In this document: positions 5,580 to 8,826 of the stretch, piece by piece
How the letters are laid out: every line of letters starts with the position of its first letter
How positions within the stretch are numbered: position 1 is the stretch's first letter
Source of the DNA: CAZWUL01 sp964636625
GTDB taxonomy: Bacteria > Atribacterota > Phoenicimicrobiia > Phoenicimicrobiales > Stramentimicrobiaceae
Assembly: GCA_964636625.1 (NCBI GenBank)
Contig: CAZWUL010000040.1
Coordinates: 1-8,826 of the forward strand
DNA: 8,826 bases
Direction: 5' to 3'
Translations under genes and position numbers: made by a program
The notes under the pieces: model-generated
Seen by the model: only the letters and a program-made list of their open reading frames with translations
Databases searched by the model: none
What the model was told of the DNA's origin: nothing

Positions 5580-7254
5580 ACAATTTTCTTAAATATTTCT
5601 CCAAATCTTTTCCCAGGGATATATAAAGATTGTAAAGTTCATTATATTTATCTACATTGGACTTTTTTGGATAATAAGTTTTAGAGAAACCGGACAACAT
5701 TGCTTTTTGTGCATCGGTAATATCTTTATATATACCTGCGGCAACGGCTGCGAACATAGACGCTCCAAGTGCGCAGGTTTCATCAGAAGCAGCCACTTTA
5801 ACAGGTTTATTTAAAATATCGGTTGTGACCTGCATAACAAATCTATCCTTTTTTGGTATTCCTCCCATTGCGATTATTTCATCAATGTCTAAACCTTCCT
5901 TTAGGAATTGCTCATTAATCGCCCGCGAACCAAAGGCAGTAGCTTCTACCAAAGCCTTAAAAATTAATGGTGCATTCGTGCCCAGGCTTAACCCTAAAAT
6001 TGCGCCGGTTAAAGTTTGGTCGGCAAACGGGGAACGCCTTCCATTTAACCAGTCCAAAGCTAAAAGAGTGGTATTATCCGGGTCTAATTTTTCAGCTTCC
6101 TCTCTTAATTTAATAAGGATCTTACTCTCAATTTCTTCTTTAATCCTAATATCTTTATTTTTGTTTAAATTATTGACTTCAGGCAGAATTGCTTCTAAAG
6201 GCCATGATAATAAATCTTTAAACCAGGCATAAACATCACCAAAAGCTGATTGTCCAGCTTCTAATCCTATTAAACCCGGAATTACCGAACCGTCTACCTG
6301 CCCGCAGATTCCCTTTATTAATTTATTGTTAATCATATCTTTTGACACTACCAGGATATCACAGGTTGATGTTCCCATTATTTTAACCAGGGTCCTTTCT
6401 TTAACTCCACCACCTACTGCCCCCATATGGGCATCAAAAGCTCCTACGGCTATAGCAATACCTTCTTTTAAGCCTAATTTTTTTGCCCATTTTTCACATA
6501 AGTTACCTGCTTTTTCATCAGAGGTATAAGTGTCTTTATACAAGCGCTCTTTTAATCTGTGCAGCAAGGGATCTAAGTCATTTAAGAACTCATCATCCGG
6601 TAATCCACCCCAGTCCTCATGCCACATTGCTTTATGGCCTGCAGCGCACCTGCTTCTTTTAATTTCAAGTGGTTTTGTATTCCCCGCTAAAAGAGCAGTA
6701 ATCCAATCACAATGCTCAACCCAGGAAAAGGCAGCTTTTCTTACTTTTTCATTTTTTCGTAAAACATGTAATAACTTTGCCCAAAACCACTCTGAGGAAT
6801 AGACTCCTCCCTCGTATTTGGTAAAATCAATTCCGCCCCAATTTTTAGCTTTATCATTAATCTCTGCTGCTTCCTGCACTGCAGTGTGGTCTTTCCAGAG
6901 AATAAACATGGCATCTGGTTCATCTTTAAAATCTTCCCTGAGAGCCAAAGGAGTACCACTTTCATCAATAGCACAGGGTGTTGAACCAGTTGTGTCAATT
7001 CCTATACCTTTTATATTCTTTTTAATATTTTCATCACAGGGCTCCAAAGCAATTTTAATAGATTCTTCCATTGCTTCCAGATAATCAAGAGGATGCTGGC
7101 GAAATTGGTTCCGCAGCGGTTCTGTATATTCTCCCTTCTTCCAGCGAGAATAATGTGCCACTCCAGTACTAATTTCCTTGCCGGTCCCTGTTTCAACTAC
7201 TAAAGCCCGTACAGAATCAGTTCCAAAATCAAGTCCAATAACATAATTACTCAT
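5578..7254 (-). CDS. araB: Ribulokinase (L-ribulokinase)
   Basis: AraB phosphorylates L-ribulose to L-ribulose-5-phosphate with ATP, the second step of arabinose use, in the cytoplasm. It is a full-length FGGY-family sugar kinase of 558 residues (E. coli AraB is about 566). The N-terminal phosphate-binding loop IGLDFGTDSVRALVV is at 6-20, GIGIDTTGSTPCAID at 83-97 and GAFDAH at 271-276. Asp274 in that last motif is the expected catalytic base. The C-terminal ATP-binding half shows MGTSTCDIL at 293-301, LDWLNGRRSPFADQTL at 400-415 and MGGIPKKDRFVMQ at 463-475. The start at 7254 is supported by AAGGAG seven bases upstream. The gene lies 72 bases downstream of araA and 10 bases upstream of araD, giving the order araA-araB-araD. 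Xylulokinase and other FGGY kinases are less likely, given length and context. Confidence 0.97.
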   Translation of the reverse strand: MSNYVIGLDFGTDSVRALVVETGTGKEISTGVAHYSRWKKGEYTEPLRNQFRQHPLDYLEAMEESIKIALEPCDENIKKNIKGIGIDTTGSTPCAIDESGTPLALREDFKDEPDAMFILWKDHTAVQEAAEINDKAKNWGGIDFTKYEGGVYSSEWFWAKLLHVLRKNEKVRKAAFSWVEHCDWITALLAGNTKPLEIKRSRCAAGHKAMWHEDWGGLPDDEFLNDLDPLLHRLKERLYKDTYTSDEKAGNLCEKWAKKLGLKEGIAIAVGAFDAHMGAVGGGVKERTLVKIMGTSTCDILVVSKDMINNKLIKGICGQVDGSVIPGLIGLEAGQSAFGDVYAWFKDLLSWPLEAILPEVNNLNKNKDIRIKEEIESKILIKLREEAEKLDPDNTTLLALDWLNGRRSPFADQTLTGAILGLSLGTNAPLIFKALVEATAFGSRAINEQFLKEGLDIDEIIAMGGIPKKDRFVMQVTTDILNKPVKVAASDETCALGASMFAAVAAGIYKDITDAQKAMLSGFSKTYYPKKSNVDKYNELYNLYISLGKDLEKYLRKL

Positions 7255-7326
7255 TCTCCAACTCCTTCTAATTTTTTACAATATTATAATTTATTTTCTT
7301 TTTTTTATTATTTTTAGAACTACTAT
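7255..7326. other. araA-araB intergenic spacer
   Basis: This 72-base spacer is almost pure A/T apart from the araB SD. The minus strand contains one TATAAT without a matching -35, so I do not call an internal promoter. There is no stem-loop terminator, consistent with read-through from araA into araB. Confidence 0.5.
7262..7267 (-). promoter_or_regulatory. araB ribosome binding site
   Basis: AAGGAG on the minus strand lies seven bases before the ATG at 7254, an optimal spacing that fixes the araB start. Confidence 0.85.
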
Positions 7327-8826
7327 TTAGTAATTATATTTATAATAAGCTTCATTCCATCTCAATTCTTTCTTAAAATCATGAATTTTAATATCTTTAT
7401 CAATTAGTAAAAATTCTATATTTGCTATCTCTGCAAAATCTTCCATATGCTCAGCAGTCACTGCCAGGCTAAATCCAGTATGGTGAGCCCCTCCTGCCAG
7501 TATCCAGGCTGTAGCTGCTGTTTTTAAATCCGGGATAGGTTTCCATATTGCCCTGGCAATTGGTAACTTTGGTAACTTTTCATCAATTTTAACAACATCC
7601 ACTTTGTTAACTATCATCCGTAATCTATTTCCCATATCAATTATTGAGGAGTTAATTCCATTTCCAGGAGTTGCATTAAATACCAGCCTGACAGGGTCAT
7701 CCTTTCCCCCGATTGAAAGAGGTTTAACATCCAGAATAGGACGTTTACTGGCAATCGATTCACAAATCTCCAGCATATGTGCCCCCATTACTTTCATATT
7801 TCCAGGTTCTAAGTGATAAGTATAAACCTCCATAAATGAAGTTCCGCCACTCAGACCAAAAGCCATAACTTTCATTGCTCTTACCAGTGCAGCAGTTTTC
7901 CAGTCACCTTCTGCACCAAAACCATATCCGTCATTCATAAGCCTCTGTACAGCAATGCCCGGTAATTGTGGTAATCCGTACAAATCTTCGAAATTTGTAG
8001 TAAAACCCTTAAAATTTCCTTCTTCCAGAAAACTCCTTAACCCAAGTTCAATTCGAGCAGCTTCATATAATGATTTTCTTTTATTGCCATTTTCTAACAA
8101 ATCATCCTCAACCAGATATTTTTCTTCATATTCTTTAATTAGTTTTTCTACCAAATAACCGGCGACACCTTTTATGTGTTCTGCCAGTTCTCCTACTCCA
8201 TAACCATTAACTGAATAACCTAATTTTATTTGGCTTCCAACTTTATCTCCTTCAGTTACTGCGACCTCTCTCATATTATCACCAAAACGAGCTATTTTAG
8301 CTCCCTGAGAATCATGCCAGGCTGCAGCAGCCCTTATCCAGGTATCCAGCTTTTGTAAGACTTCCCGATCTTGCCAGTGACCAACTATCACCTTCCTATT
8401 TAACCTCATTCTGGCTACAATAAAACCAAATTCCCTGTCTCCATGGGCAGATTGATTAAGATTCATAAAATCCATGTCTATTTCTGCCCAGGGAATATCC
8501 CTATTGAATTGGGTATGTAAATGGGTAAAGGGTTTTTGTAAAAATTTTAATCCTGCAATCCACATTTTGGCTGGTGAAAAGGTATGCATCCAAAAAATCA
8601 AACCAATACATTGTCGATCGAGATTTGCTTCTAAACACAATTCTTTAATACTTTCTGGATTAGTCAACACCGGTTTAAAAATAATTTCAACTGGTAATTT
8701 AGAATCAGAAAAATATTTAACAATCGTTTTGGAATCACATTCAACTGATTTTAAAGCTTCCTTCCCATATAAGTCCTGACTCCCGGTAACAAACCAAACC
8801 TTATAATTATTAAAATCTATAATCAT
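7327..8826 (-). CDS. araA: L-arabinose isomerase
   Basis: AraA interconverts L-arabinose and L-ribulose, the first step of the pathway, using a Mn2+ site. The frame gives 499 residues against 500 in E. coli. The ATG is the last three bases of the window, so the protein is complete but its SD, promoter and any operator lie outside. The N-terminus (VWFVTGSQDLYG, 10-21) is the family hallmark. Residues corresponding to the E. coli metal ligands are all present: Glu306 in GAEGDW, Glu333 in SFMEVYTYH, His350 in MGAH, and His449 (or its neighbour His448) in GGAHHTGFS. The active-site neighbourhood FWMHTFSPAKMWI (78-90) and THLHTQFNRDIPW (101-113) is also conserved. It is the first gene in the window of the araA-araB-araD operon. 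Nothing is odd in length or motifs. Confidence 0.98.
   Translation of the reverse strand: MIIDFNNYKVWFVTGSQDLYGKEALKSVECDSKTIVKYFSDSKLPVEIIFKPVLTNPESIKELCLEANLDRQCIGLIFWMHTFSPAKMWIAGLKFLQKPFTHLHTQFNRDIPWAEIDMDFMNLNQSAHGDREFGFIVARMRLNRKVIVGHWQDREVLQKLDTWIRAAAAWHDSQGAKIARFGDNMREVAVTEGDKVGSQIKLGYSVNGYGVGELAEHIKGVAGYLVEKLIKEYEEKYLVEDDLLENGNKRKSLYEAARIELGLRSFLEEGNFKGFTTNFEDLYGLPQLPGIAVQRLMNDGYGFGAEGDWKTAALVRAMKVMAFGLSGGTSFMEVYTYHLEPGNMKVMGAHMLEICESIASKRPILDVKPLSIGGKDDPVRLVFNATPGNGINSSIIDMGNRLRMIVNKVDVVKIDEKLPKLPIARAIWKPIPDLKTAATAWILAGGAHHTGFSLAVTAEHMEDFAEIANIEFLLIDKDIKIHDFKKELRWNEAYYKYNY

Noticed and set aside
5825..6232. Plus-strand frame of 135 codons opposite araB
   Set aside because: It is a shadow of the ribulokinase gene, whose motifs are fully conserved across this stretch. 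No SD or recognisable domain supports the antisense frame. The same holds for the other frames opposite araA, araB and the E1 genes.
8760..8826. AraR-type or cre operator near the araA start
   Set aside because: The window ends at the araA ATG, so its control region is absent. No palindrome of the AraR type was found in the other gaps.

Overview
The window is AT-rich bacterial DNA with intact, tightly packed metabolic genes and ordinary Shine-Dalgarno (SD) sites. Nothing suggests a phage, plasmid, insertion sequence or CRISPR locus. Low GC, a clostridial-style PurC and A/T-rich gaps point to a low-GC anaerobe or facultative bacterium (Firmicutes-like, or an uncultured phylum such as Atribacterota). 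That placement is inference only; the sequence carries no rRNA or tRNA to test it.

Layout. Plus strand, 1-1434: the 3' part of a peptide/oligosaccharide-type ABC importer ATPase. Its frame is open to the left edge and begins with the C-terminal tail of a preceding OppD-like ATPase, so two ATPase units appear to be fused in one polypeptide. Everything else is on the minus strand and reads right to left. It starts with a complete L-arabinose catabolic operon: araA (8826-7327), araB (7254-5578) and araD (5567-4869). After an AT-rich gap of about 460 bases come two overlapping genes for a thiamine-diphosphate-dependent E1 alpha/beta 2-oxo acid or acetoin dehydrogenase (4405-2449). Last is purC (2324-1638), which converges on the ABC gene across a 203-base gap.

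How they work together. AraA isomerises L-arabinose to L-ribulose, AraB phosphorylates it, and AraD epimerises L-ribulose-5-phosphate to D-xylulose-5-phosphate for the pentose phosphate pathway. The importer at the left edge could supply sugar oligomers or peptides, but its substrate cannot be read from an ATPase. The E1 pair has no E2 or E3 gene beside it in the window, so its substrate and partner subunits are open. purC is a housekeeping purine gene standing apart from other pur genes.

I found no convincing new system. The points most worth a second look are the tandem ATPase fusion with a split, extended C-terminal cysteine motif, and the E1 alpha/beta pair without E2/E3 next to the arabinose operon.
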